NCBI GenBank assembly: GCA_013204985.1
Contig: JABMLG010000007.1
Coordinates: 1 to 64,000 of the forward strand
Origin: Microbacteriaceae bacterium VKM Ac-2855
Lineage (GTDB): Bacteria; Actinomycetota; Actinomycetes; Actinomycetales; Microbacteriaceae
Direction of reading: 5' to 3'
DNA: 64,000 nt
Part shown: positions 33,948-42,367 of the stretch, in pieces
How the letters are laid out: every line of letters begins with the position of its first letter
Numbering within the stretch: the first letter of the stretch is position 1
Made by a program: the position numbers and the translations under genes
The notes under the pieces: model-generated
The model's input: only the letters and a program-made list of their open reading frames with translations
What the model was told of the DNA's origin: nothing
The model's database searches: none

Positions 33948-34928
33948 ATGACCGTCAATACACAGCTCAGCCGCCCGGGCCCTCCCGGCCTCCCGCCCAC
34001 CACGCCTCTCGCCGCCGAAGCCATCGTCGGCGGCCGTCGTCCCCGTAGCGCCCGGTTCCGCGAATCCTTCGCGAACGGCTTGTTCCTGATCCCCGTCGCG
34101 GTCGTGTTCGTGGTGCTGTACGTGATTCCGATGGCTCAATCCCTGTGGTTCAGCCTGACCGACTTCAACGGCTACACGGACCCGGATTTCGTCGGCCTGA
34201 AGAACTACGGGACGATCTTCCGTGATCCGTCGATGCTGCAGGCGCTCGTCTTCACCCTCACCTACGCTCTGGCCACGACGATCCTGGTGACACTGTTCGC
34301 CATCCCGCTCGCGCTCGTTCTGAATCGCAGGTTCATCGGACGCAACGTCGTGCGCAGCGTGTTCTTCTTCCCCGCAGTGCCGAGCGTCGCGATCCTCGGC
34401 CTCGTGTGGGGTTTCATCCTCAGCCCCCTCGGCTCCGGAGTGCTCAACTCGGCGTTGAACGCGATCGCCGGGATCGCTCCTGTCGGGTGGCTCGCGGAGT
34501 CGACGTTGGCGCAGATGTCGGTGATCGGCGTCGCCGTCTGGGCGCAGACCGGATGGCATGCCATCCTCTACCTCGCCTACCTCCAGGCCATTCCGCAGGA
34601 CTATTACGAAGTCGCGAGGATCGACGGTGCGTCGGGGTGGCAGACGTTCCGCTACGTCACCCTGCCGATGCTGGTGCCGGCGATCTCGGTGAGTCAGCTG
34701 CTCCTGATGACCGGTGGGCTCAAGGTCTACGACCTCCCATTCACTCTCACCAGCGGTGGACCGGGGTTCTCGACGCGGACGCTGACGCAGTCGCTCATCG
34801 ACAACGGCATCGCCCAGTCGCGCGTCGGTGAAGCGTCGGCTCTGGCGGTCCTGTTCCTCGTCGTCGTCGCTCTCGTGGTCGTCATCCAGCTCGGCGTCGC
34901 ACGCCGACTCGAGAGGAGATTCTCGTGA
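33948..34928 (+). CDS. CUT1 ABC permease (MalF/UgpA type)
   Basis: Encodes 326 residues with six predicted membrane segments after a 40-residue Pro/Arg-rich N-terminus. The coupling motif EVARIDGASGWQTFRYVTLPMLVPAI is typical, as are FFFPAVPSVAILGLVWGFI and the late GGPGFSTRTL. The stop overlaps the next permease start (GTG 34925). Forms the pore with that protein. Confidence 0.9.
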   Translation: MTVNTQLSRPGPPGLPPTTPLAAEAIVGGRRPRSARFRESFANGLFLIPVAVVFVVLYVIPMAQSLWFSLTDFNGYTDPDFVGLKNYGTIFRDPSMLQALVFTLTYALATTILVTLFAIPLALVLNRRFIGRNVVRSVFFFPAVPSVAILGLVWGFILSPLGSGVLNSALNAIAGIAPVGWLAESTLAQMSVIGVAVWAQTGWHAILYLAYLQAIPQDYYEVARIDGASGWQTFRYVTLPMLVPAISVSQLLLMTGGLKVYDLPFTLTSGGPGFSTRTLTQSLIDNGIAQSRVGEASALAVLFLVVVALVVVIQLGVARRLERRFS

Positions 34929-35743
34929 AACCCCGTCGCCACCTTGTGACCTCGGCGGTGATGCTGCCGATCGCCGCGTTGATGGCCGTGCCGTTCTATT
35001 ACATCGTCGTCAACACGTTCAAGACGCAGTCCGAGACCGCCTCCGCTCCGCTCGCCCTGCCCACATCACTGAATTTCTCGAACTACGTCGCGGTCTTCGA
35101 GTCGACACCGCTGCTGCAGAGTTTCGCGAACACTTTGTACGTCACCGCCGCGTCGATCGCTCTGATGCTGCTGATCGGTTCGATGGCTGCTTTCGGGATG
35201 CTGATCGGCCGCGGCCGTCTCGCGGCGGCCTTCGGGGTGATCCTCGTCATCGCATTCCTCGTTCCCGGCCAGGCAACGCTCATCCCGCTGTATCGGATGC
35301 TCACCACGTTCAGACTCGTCGACGATCTGAACGGGCTCATCGTCCTCTACAGCGCCGGATCGATCTTCTGCTATTTCCTGATCCTCGGCTACATGAAGAC
35401 GGTGCCGGCCGAGATCATCGAAGCGGCGCGGATCGACGGAGCCGGTCCGTTCCGGATCTACTGGTCGCTGGTCCTGCCGCTCATCCGGCCGATCCTGGTC
35501 ACGGTCGGCGTGTTCCAGACCATGTGGGTGTGGAACGACTTCATCACGCCCAACGTGTTCATCTCGAGCCCGAGCAAGCAGACGCTGGTGCTGCAGGTCT
35601 ACTCCGCCGTCGGACAGTTCACCACCAACTGGCCGGCCTTCATGACACTGAGTGTGATCGTGCTGCTGCCGATGCTGATCTTCTTCATCGCGATGCAGCG
35701 CCATATCGTCTCGGGTCTGGTTCAGGGGAGTATCAAGGGATGA
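34925..35743 (+). CDS. CUT1 ABC permease (MalG/UgpE type)
   Basis: Encodes 272 residues from GTG 34925. Six membrane segments; coupling motif EAARIDGAGPFRIYWSLVLPLIRPIL; IPLYRMLTTFRLVDDLNGLIVLYSA is typical of MalG-like proteins. The stop overlaps the following hydrolase gene as ATGA, so importer and hydrolase are translationally coupled. Confidence 0.9.
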   Translation: MKPRRHLVTSAVMLPIAALMAVPFYYIVVNTFKTQSETASAPLALPTSLNFSNYVAVFESTPLLQSFANTLYVTAASIALMLLIGSMAAFGMLIGRGRLAAAFGVILVIAFLVPGQATLIPLYRMLTTFRLVDDLNGLIVLYSAGSIFCYFLILGYMKTVPAEIIEAARIDGAGPFRIYWSLVLPLIRPILVTVGVFQTMWVWNDFITPNVFISSPSKQTLVLQVYSAVGQFTTNWPAFMTLSVIVLLPMLIFFIAMQRHIVSGLVQGSIKG

Positions 35744-36738
35744 GCCGCTATCTCATGTCGTACTTCACGAGCCAGTCGGAGGCCGATGGCGAACAGGTCC
35801 GTCTCGCGCGCAGCCGAGGCACCGACCCGCTGCACTGGGAGCAGCTGAACAGCGGACGGCCCGTTCTCACCTGGACGGGAGGCCGGGGTGGTGTGCGCGA
35901 CCCGTTCCTCCTGCGCGCCGCCGGTCTGCCCGGCGAGCGCTCGGCCTTCTACCTGATCGGTACCGACATGAAGGTCCACGGTCACGACACGGCCGAGTTC
36001 TGGGAGCAGGATCAGCGGCACGGCAGCCGCGGCATCGTGGTCTGGGAGTCGACCGACCTCATCGCCTGGTCGGCACCGCGTCTCGTCGAGGTCGCACCGG
36101 AGTCGGCCGGGAACACGTGGGCGCCGGAAGCCGTTTTCGACCCGGAGACCGGAGAGTACCTGGTCTTCTGGGCGTCCCAGCTTTACGCGTCAGGGGAAGA
36201 GCGCGGTGTCTCCTACAACCGCATGCTCGCGGCCTGGACGAAGGACTTCCGCACGTTCTCGGAGGCGTTCGTCTGGGCCGATCCCGGTCATTCGGTGATC
36301 GATGCCACCGTCATCCGCGACGGCTCGTGGTGGTATCGCTTCATCAAGGACGAGCGGACCCCGACCTCGAATACACCGGCTGCCAAGTTCATCACGATCG
36401 AACGCTCGCGGGAGCTGCTGGCACCGACGTGGGAGCTGGTGCGAGAAGGCGTCGGCTCGGGCACCGCCGCACGACCAGGTGTCGTTCACGGCGAGGGACC
36501 GATCGTCATCCCCACCGCCGACGGCGAGCCGGTCGTGCTCCTCATCGACGAATTCGGCCACCGACGCTACGTACCGTTCATCGGCCGAACGCTCGACGGC
36601 GACTGGGAGATGGCGGCCGAGTTCAGCATGCCCCCCGGCGCCAGCCACGGTTCCGTCCTCTCTATCACCGACGACGAATGGGCTCGTCTGGATCGCTGGG
36701 CAATACCGGGACACCGAGAGGCTGGGAACGCGGAGTGA
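35740..36738 (+). CDS. GH43-type glycosidase (five-bladed propeller)
   Basis: Encodes 332 residues from ATG 35740. No signal peptide. GGVRDPFLLRA, NTWAPEAVFDPETGEYLVFWAS and HSVIDATVIRDGSWWYRFIKDE match the arabinosidase branch of GH43, with candidate catalytic Asp in RDPF, Asp in IDATV and Glu in GEGPIV near residue 250. Coupled to the permease gene, it is the intracellular enzyme working on what the importer brings in. Substrate is most likely an arabinose- or xylose-decorated oligosaccharide. Confidence 0.82.
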   Translation: MSRYLMSYFTSQSEADGEQVRLARSRGTDPLHWEQLNSGRPVLTWTGGRGGVRDPFLLRAAGLPGERSAFYLIGTDMKVHGHDTAEFWEQDQRHGSRGIVVWESTDLIAWSAPRLVEVAPESAGNTWAPEAVFDPETGEYLVFWASQLYASGEERGVSYNRMLAAWTKDFRTFSEAFVWADPGHSVIDATVIRDGSWWYRFIKDERTPTSNTPAAKFITIERSRELLAPTWELVREGVGSGTAARPGVVHGEGPIVIPTADGEPVVLLIDEFGHRRYVPFIGRTLDGDWEMAAEFSMPPGASHGSVLSITDDEWARLDRWAIPGHREAGNAE

Positions 36739-36892
36739 GAGCCGCGGCGACTCCCGGCCGCGCTCTTCGGCCGACTCGATGGACCGGATGCGACGAGGCG
36801 ACCGATCTGCCGATCACGAGACGTCCGGGCGGCGGCCCTGCCTCACCCGTCGGGTCTCGCCGCGCGGCCCGACGACTTCCTGGAAGCAGCAC

Positions 36893-38422
36893 ATGACCGT
36901 CTCCCTGCCCCCGATCGACCCCACGTCCCTCCCGGCGGCGGTCGACGTCAGTGACAATGCAGACGCTCTCGCCGCCGTGCGAGTGATCATCAACGTCGGA
37001 CCTTTCACCGACGAGTGGGAGTCCCTTCGCCGCTACGAGACCCCGCAGTGGTACCGCGACGCGAAGTTCGGGATCTTCCTGCATTGGGGCGTCTACTCGG
37101 TCCCCGCCTTCAATAGCGAGTGGTACTCGCGAGCGATGTACCAGGAGGGGACAGCAGAGTTCGAACATCACCGCACCACCTACGGGCCCCAGCGCGATTT
37201 CGGGTACAAAGATTTCATCCCTTCGTTCACAATGGCGGACTTCGACCCGGATGCCTGGGCCGAGCTCTTCCGGCAGGCCGGCGCGCAGTTCGTGGTCCCC
37301 GTGGCAGAGCACCACGATGGTTTCGCGATGTACGACACGGACCGCTCGCGATGGAGCGCGGCCACGATGGGCCCGAAGCGCGACGTCTTCGGGGACCTCT
37401 CCCGCGCCACGGACCGAGCGTGGATGGTACGGGGAGCGTCGTCCCACCGCGCGGAGCACTGGTTCTTCATGAACGGTGGAACGCGCTTCGACTCAGACGT
37501 TCTGCTGCCCGAGTACCAGGACTTCTACGGGCCCGCGCAGCGGGAGGAGACCGCGCCCACGGAGCGGTTCCTCGAAGACTGGCTCCTGCGTACGGTCGAG
37601 GTGATCGACCGGTATCACCCGCAAGTGCTGTGGTTCGATTGGTGGATCGAGCATCCGGCGTTCAAGCCGTATCTCGCAATGCTGGCGGCCTACTATTACA
37701 ACCGCGCCGCCTCGTGGGGCCGCGAGGTCGTCATCAACTATAAGTGGGATGCCTTCGCTGAGGGGTCGGCGGTCTACGACATCGAACGCGGCACGATGGG
37801 TGAGATCCGTCGGGACGTCTGGCAGAACGACACGTCTGTCTCGAAGACGGCCTGGTCGTGGGTGGAGAACCACGAGTACAAGACAGTGCCCGAGCTCATC
37901 GCGGAACTGGCCGACGTGGTGTCCAAGAACGGGATACTCCTGATGAACGTCGGCCCGAAGGCCGATGGCACGATTCCCGAGCAGGAGCAACACATCCTGC
38001 GCGGGGTCGGGGCCTGGCTCGCCACCAACGGCGAGGGCATCTACGGCACGACCCCGTGGCTCATCTCCGGCGAGGGGCCCACCCAGGTCACCGTCGGATC
38101 CTTCGTCGACGGCGAGGCGGCGCCATTCACCAGCTCCGACTTCCGATTCACGGCACGCACGCACATCACGGGGCAGTACGTCTACGCGATCCCGCTCGCG
38201 GAGCCGACCGACGGGACCCTGCGCATCCGCTCATTCGGCGCCGGCGCAGGACTGCTGAACCGGGCGATCAAGACAGTGACGATTCTCGGCCGGGCGGATG
38301 AGGTGCACTGGCAGCAGTCGGATCAAGAACTGACGGTGGAAGACGCCGGTGCAGGAGTCGTGAAGCTGCGGCTCGAGCCGCAGATCATCCAGGCACGCAA
38401 GGACTTCCTGCACCAGTGGTGA
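36893..38422 (+). CDS. GH29 alpha-L-fucosidase
   Basis: Encodes 509 residues from ATG 36893; there is no signal peptide. Family motifs: YRDAKFGIFLHWGVYSVPAF, VPVAEHHDGFAMYDTDRSRW, GPKRDVFGDL, SSHRAEHWFF and VLWFDWWIE, in which the Asp is the nucleophile, then IRRDVWQNDTSVSK and NGILLMNVGPKADG. It removes alpha-L-fucose from oligosaccharides in the cytoplasm. The 154-base gap before it shows only a weak binding site. With two GH43 enzymes this suggests uptake of fucosylated plant oligosaccharides such as xyloglucan or pectin side chains. Confidence 0.92.
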   Translation: MTVSLPPIDPTSLPAAVDVSDNADALAAVRVIINVGPFTDEWESLRRYETPQWYRDAKFGIFLHWGVYSVPAFNSEWYSRAMYQEGTAEFEHHRTTYGPQRDFGYKDFIPSFTMADFDPDAWAELFRQAGAQFVVPVAEHHDGFAMYDTDRSRWSAATMGPKRDVFGDLSRATDRAWMVRGASSHRAEHWFFMNGGTRFDSDVLLPEYQDFYGPAQREETAPTERFLEDWLLRTVEVIDRYHPQVLWFDWWIEHPAFKPYLAMLAAYYYNRAASWGREVVINYKWDAFAEGSAVYDIERGTMGEIRRDVWQNDTSVSKTAWSWVENHEYKTVPELIAELADVVSKNGILLMNVGPKADGTIPEQEQHILRGVGAWLATNGEGIYGTTPWLISGEGPTQVTVGSFVDGEAAPFTSSDFRFTARTHITGQYVYAIPLAEPTDGTLRIRSFGAGAGLLNRAIKTVTILGRADEVHWQQSDQELTVEDAGAGVVKLRLEPQIIQARKDFLHQW

Positions 38423-38744
38423 CGACGGACCGTTCGTAGTGTGCCCACCATGACGGAATGACATCTCGGCGCTCACCGGCCGAGGTCGGGGCGGGGTTCC
38501 GGTCCGCGGTCTTCCGTGGTCGTGTCGCGAGCCGGCAGGCGAGCTGCACCGGGGGTGGTCGACGAGCATGCTGAGGTCGAGCTGCCAGACCTCGAGGTGC
38601 GCTCATCATCCGAGTCCGTATTGGCCACGAACCCCACGCGCGTCGCGAATCCCTCCCGCAACAACAGCGATAGTGCTGCACAATTGACACTTATTTTTTA
38701 GATATGTCATTATCGTGCGAGGTGACGACAGATCGGGGGCCGTG
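38423..38744 (+). promoter_or_regulatory. Gene-free stretch with promoter for the Fic gene
   Basis: No credible gene is seen in 38423-38744. At its right end TTGACA (38684-38689) and CATTAT (38708-38713), 18 bases apart in locally AT-rich DNA, form a convincing sigma-70-like promoter. TGACA and TGTCA at 38685-38689 and 38705-38709 make a short inverted repeat around its spacer. Minus-strand ORFs in the left part have no recognisable family and no ribosome binding site. Confidence 0.55.
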
Positions 38745-39941
38745 ATGACGATCTGGCCGGAGCACGGAACACGCACTGTCCCGTGGGCGAGCATGGGTCG
38801 CCGCGGCACGAAGGAAGACCGCATGCTCTCCAAGGTCACGGTGTCGCTACCGCCGATGATCGCCGCGCTCGAACCGAGCATCGAGTCAGAGCGCGACCTC
38901 GCTCGCGCGCGCCACGAGGCGGCTGATCTCGAGCGCAACGCGGCCGGCGTCCTCGCGCCCCTCGCAGGCTTCCTGATCCGCGTGGAGTCCGTCGCCTCCA
39001 GCCGCATCGAACACGTCGAGGCGACGCCCGTCGCGTTCGCCCGCGCGATCGGCGGCCTCAAGGAGAACCCGTCCGCGATGTCAATGGTCGCCGCCGGCGC
39101 AGCGATCACGAAGCTCATCGAGTCGTCTCGCGAGACGATCGCGCTCGACGATATCGTCGCCGCGCACAAGGCCCTCATGCACAACGACCCGGACACCGAC
39201 GAGAGGCGCTATGCCGGCCAGGTGCGTGAAATGCAGAACTGGGTCGGCGGCTCCCAGCACTCTCCGCGGAACGCGCTCTACGTCCCGCCGCCGCCGGAGG
39301 CCGTGCCCGCCCTGCTCGAGGATCTCATCACGTTCTCAAATCGGGACGACATCGAGCCGATCACGCAGGCGGCGATCGCTCACGCTCAGTTCGAGAGCAT
39401 CCACCCGTTCACCGACGGGAACGGACGTATCGGTCGCGCACTCATCGGCGCGATCCTGCGTCGCCGCGGAGTGACGCCGCACACGGTGCTGCCGGTCGCA
39501 AGCGCCCTCGCCGCAGACACGACCCACTACTTCTCGCTTCTCACCGCGTACCGACGCGGGGACACCGGGCGGATCATCACCGACCTCGCGCTCAGTGTTG
39601 AGACGGCGGCCCGTGAAGCTGCCGGCTCCGCCCGTGCGTTCGCCCAGTACGAGGACGCCTGGCGCCAACGGGTCGCTCCCCGCGCCGGCAGTGCGGCAGA
39701 CCAGATCCTGCCCGCCCTCCTGGCATTGCCGGTCTTCACCGTCGAGCAGCTCGCCGACGCGACGGGCATCGCAGCGCGGAGCGTCTACCGCGGCGTCCAG
39801 GCTCTTGAAGAGCATGGCGTCGTCGAGGCTGTCACCGAGCGTGTCCGCGGTCGAGCGTATGCAGCGATGGACGTCCTCGACGAGTTCGGGGACCTCGACG
39901 CGCGGATCCGGGAGCGCATCACGCGCCTACGGATCGCGTGA
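38745..39941 (+). CDS. Fic-family protein (AMP transferase/filamentation)
   Basis: Encodes 398 residues from ATG 38745 (a GTG at 38715 is in frame). The Fic motif HPFTDGNGRIGR, near residue 219, is intact with catalytic His. The N-terminal inhibitory helix is recognisable as SSRIEHVEATP; the usual S/T-xxx-E-G/N has His after the Glu. A C-terminal winged helix (FTVEQLADATGIAARSVYRGVQALEEHGVV) suggests DNA binding or autoregulation. Fic enzymes AMPylate protein hydroxyls such as on gyrase or Hsp70. It lies near a YhcG-type nuclease, a pairing often found in defence islands. Confidence 0.9.
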   Translation: MTIWPEHGTRTVPWASMGRRGTKEDRMLSKVTVSLPPMIAALEPSIESERDLARARHEAADLERNAAGVLAPLAGFLIRVESVASSRIEHVEATPVAFARAIGGLKENPSAMSMVAAGAAITKLIESSRETIALDDIVAAHKALMHNDPDTDERRYAGQVREMQNWVGGSQHSPRNALYVPPPPEAVPALLEDLITFSNRDDIEPITQAAIAHAQFESIHPFTDGNGRIGRALIGAILRRRGVTPHTVLPVASALAADTTHYFSLLTAYRRGDTGRIITDLALSVETAAREAAGSARAFAQYEDAWRQRVAPRAGSAADQILPALLALPVFTVEQLADATGIAARSVYRGVQALEEHGVVEAVTERVRGRAYAAMDVLDEFGDLDARIRERITRLRIA

Positions 39942-40459
39942 CTCGGCCAGACCGGCCGCGGTGTGCCGGGCCGGTGCGCTCCGAGTCGGCAGCGGCCGTC
40001 GGTGCGGCGACGCCGAGTCGATGAAGGCGATTCGGTCGGGTCGCACCCGACCCCGCGCGTCACGGTTCGTGAGGCGCCGTCAGTCGGACGAGGGTCGGCC
40101 AGCCGGTTCGACGGACCCCGCCGATGCGGGGCGTGACACGCAATCCATGGTCATCGCGAGTGGGGCTGTCTGCTCCAGCAGGAACTCGTGCCGGCGGGAC
40201 GCGTTCCAGAGCCAGGTCCAGGAGCCCTTCGCTCCGGTTTACTCGACGGTGCCGTGTGTGATCTGGGTTCGAATCGCGGTGAGGTATCCGTTGCGACTTC
40301 GAGTTCTCGCCGCCGTGGAGAACCACCTCCAGAACGCAATCGCACGTCTGGGCGGATAGCTCATCAACGAGGTCCTGGGGCCGGCTCACGTTGAGCCGGC
40401 CCGCCCCGTTGGTGACCCACCTCCGCGGGCTGAGCACCTCGATCAAGGAGAATGGTGGG
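39942..40459. other. Gene-free stretch between Fic and nuclease genes
   Basis: 518 bases without a supportable gene. GGTTCGAATC at about 40266 resembles a tRNA T-loop, but no acceptor or anticodon arm can be drawn around it. ORFs on both strands have shadow-like composition. Confidence 0.5.
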
Positions 40460-41497
40460 ATGACCGGACGCGACGTCGATCTCCCGACAGGGTACGAGCC
40501 GTTCCTACGCTCGTTGACTTCGCGAGTCCAGGATGCGCAGCTCCGCGCCCAGCGCACTGTAAATGCGCAACTGATCAGCCTGTATTGGGACCTCGGCCAC
40601 GCGATCCTGGACCAGCAGGCGAGGGAACCGTGGGGCGCGAAGGTTCTCGATCGGCTCGCAGAAGACCTCCGCCTCGCGTTCCCTACGATGACCGGACTCT
40701 CCCGGAGCAACCTGTTCTACATGCGAGCGTTCGCTGCCGCTTGGCCCGATCGCGAAAATGTCCCACAGGCTGTGGGACATTTGCCGTGGGGCCACGTCCG
40801 CCTCCTGCTCGACAAGCTCTCGGACCCAGACGTGCGCGCGGCGTACGCCGCAGCCGCAGCCGATAACGCGTGGACCCGGTCGTTGCTGCTCAACCACGTA
40901 AAGAACCAGACCCTCGAACGCGCCGGCCGAGCCCCGTCGAACTACGTCGACCGGCTCGCGCCCGCCGACTCCGCCCTCGCGCACGAGATCGCGAAAGACC
41001 CGTACGTGTTCGACTTCCTCAACCTCACCGAAGACGCAGCCGAACGCGACATGGAGAACGCCCTCCTCGACCGCATCGCCCAGACGCTGCAGGAGCTCGG
41101 TGCCGGGTTCACCTTCGCCGGCCGCCAGGTGCACTTCGACGTCAGCGGTCGAGACTTCTTCCTCGACCTGCTCTTCTTCCACACCGAGCAGCTGCGCTAC
41201 GTCGTCATCGAGCTGAAGAAGGGCGAGTTCGAGCCGGCCTTCACCGGGCAACTCGGGTTCTACATCGCCCTCGTCGACGAACGCCTCCGCCGCCCGAGCC
41301 ACGCACCCACCGTCGGCATCCTCATCTGCGGCGACAGGGACGATCACATCGTCCGCTACGCCCTCAGCCAGGCCGCCTCACCCATCGCCGTCGCGACCTA
41401 CACCTACGACTCGCTACCAGCCGCGGAGCGCCTTGCGCTACCCGATGACCGGCGCATCATCGCAGCCATCGACATCAGCGGAGCGATCCCCGAATAG
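40460..41497 (+). CDS. DUF1016/YhcG-type PDDEXK nuclease
   Basis: Encodes 345 residues from ATG 40460. The N-terminal DUF1016_N helical domain is marked by VNAQLISLYWDLGHAILDQQ, GLSRSNLFYMRAFAAAWP, VGHLPWGH and DPYVFDFLNLTEDAAERD. The C-terminal nuclease fold runs DFFLDLLFFHTEQLRYVVIELKKGEF, with Asp, Glu and Lys of the PD-(D/E)XK site. Such proteins occur with restriction-modification and other defence genes; no modification gene is visible here. An unusual 27-base palindrome is embedded in the coding sequence and a matching one overlaps the stop codon. Confidence 0.88.
   Translation: MTGRDVDLPTGYEPFLRSLTSRVQDAQLRAQRTVNAQLISLYWDLGHAILDQQAREPWGAKVLDRLAEDLRLAFPTMTGLSRSNLFYMRAFAAAWPDRENVPQAVGHLPWGHVRLLLDKLSDPDVRAAYAAAAADNAWTRSLLLNHVKNQTLERAGRAPSNYVDRLAPADSALAHEIAKDPYVFDFLNLTEDAAERDMENALLDRIAQTLQELGAGFTFAGRQVHFDVSGRDFFLDLLFFHTEQLRYVVIELKKGEFEPAFTGQLGFYIALVDERLRRPSHAPTVGILICGDRDDHIVRYALSQAASPIAVATYTYDSLPAAERLALPDDRRIIAAIDISGAIPE
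40756..40782. repeat. 27-base perfect palindrome inside the nuclease gene
   Basis: AAATGTCCCACAG and CTGTGGGACATTT flank a single central G. It encodes NVPQAVGHLP of a conserved region. The inner GTCCCACAG-N-CTGTGGGAC is identical to the palindrome at the gene's 3' end. Confidence 0.9.
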
Positions 41498-41518
41498 TCC
41501 CACAGCCTGTGGGACTAT
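41494..41518 (+). repeat. 25-base perfect palindrome over the nuclease stop codon
   Basis: ATAGTCCCACAG and CTGTGGGACTAT flank a central C; the TAG stop (41495-41497) lies in the left arm. It shares the 19-base GTCCCACAG-N-CTGTGGGAC core with 40756-40782. It may serve as terminator, or as a protein-binding or nuclease-recognition site. Confidence 0.85.
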
Positions 41519-41540
41519 TGACGACTCCTCGACTTAGCGC

Positions 41541-41835
41541 CTACCGCCCCGGCTTGCTCCGCTTCTGCTCGCGCGTTTGACCGCGTCCCCCGCGGGTGCG
41601 CGACACACGGGTGCGACCAGAGGTAGCTGCTTCGTGAACGGCGGTCGCGAAAGATGCATCCACAGTCATCCGGTCCGCAACCAGCTTTTCCGGGACGCCT
41701 TGGCTGCGCGTAGCTGATGCGGTGTGCTCGCGGCGCTCGGCGCTGTCGTAGGCGATCTCGCCTTCAGCGCGGGCGGCGGTAACTCCTTCGTCCTCGCGGG
41801 GTGCCGATGTGGCGCAGGCGCCGAGTTCGGAGGGG
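41541..41835 (-). pseudogene. C-terminal relic of a relaxase/mobilisation-like protein
   Basis: A minus-strand frame with no start codon, ending at TAG 41541-41543, reads EIAYDSAERREHTASA, SQGVPEKLVADRMTVDASF, AVHEAATSGRTR and ends GQTREQKRSKPGR. The pattern YDSAERR, then a helix ending in RM-x-D, then a basic tail, recalls the C-termini of large actinobacterial mobilisation proteins, probably MobF-type relaxases. The frame becomes uncertain above 41835. It is probably the scar of a lost conjugative or mobilisable element. The family call is from memory of similar tails and is tentative. Confidence 0.35.
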
Positions 41836-42058
41836 TTGTCACGCGCAGTCGCGCTCGGTCTGCATCGACGGCCGCTCCGGCTGCCCAGCGTGACCCAGTG
41901 GCACAGATCCGGACGATGGTCTGCAACCGCAAAGGCTCGGGCGGTGCCGTGCGGACCCGATGCCGAAAAGGCACTGAAAGGGCAAGCGCGATCGTCCTCG
42001 ACGTCCGCTGTGTGAGCCGCAACGAACGGCGGTAGGAAAACCCCGGTCAGACCGACAG

Positions 42059-42090
42059 AAGGCCGGCCGCTGAGGCGAGCGGCCGGCCTT
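42059..42090. terminator. Strong stem-loop terminator
   Basis: AAGGCCGGCCGCT pairs with AGCGGCCGGCCTT over a 6-base loop, a perfect 13-base GC-rich stem followed by CATTCCCTTG. No intact gene ends next to it; it may have served the gene whose relic lies at 41541-41835 or a lost plus-strand gene. The rest of 41836-42367 holds no gene. GGTAAC/GTTACC at 42181-42201 is a short dyad in an AT-rich patch. Confidence 0.7.
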
Positions 42091-42367
42091 CATTCCCTTG
42101 CACCAAGAGTGTCCTGCAATCACATTCCGCGCTTCGCTGCCACAGCAAACAACTAACGCTCTTGAACTATATAACGAGAAGGTAACGACGCAATAGTTAC
42201 CGGGCTGTTATTTTCGAACTTCCCAGAAACTCGCTGCCGCCCCCGAGTCCCAACTCGGCCCGGCGCCGGGCCGGGCCGGGCTCGAAGGGAAACCGCGGTT
42301 GCTCCACGAGAAGGAGACTGACGGCAGACCGGCGCCGACAGCCCGCGGCCGACGCCGTTCGTACGGG

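Noticed and set aside
38473-38690. Minus-strand ORFs between the fucosidase and Fic genes
   Set aside because: Ser/Arg/Thr-rich composition, no family motif, no translation signal.
40230-40300. GGTTCGAATC resembling a tRNA T-loop
   Set aside because: No acceptor, D or anticodon arm can be drawn; T-stem pairing is incomplete.
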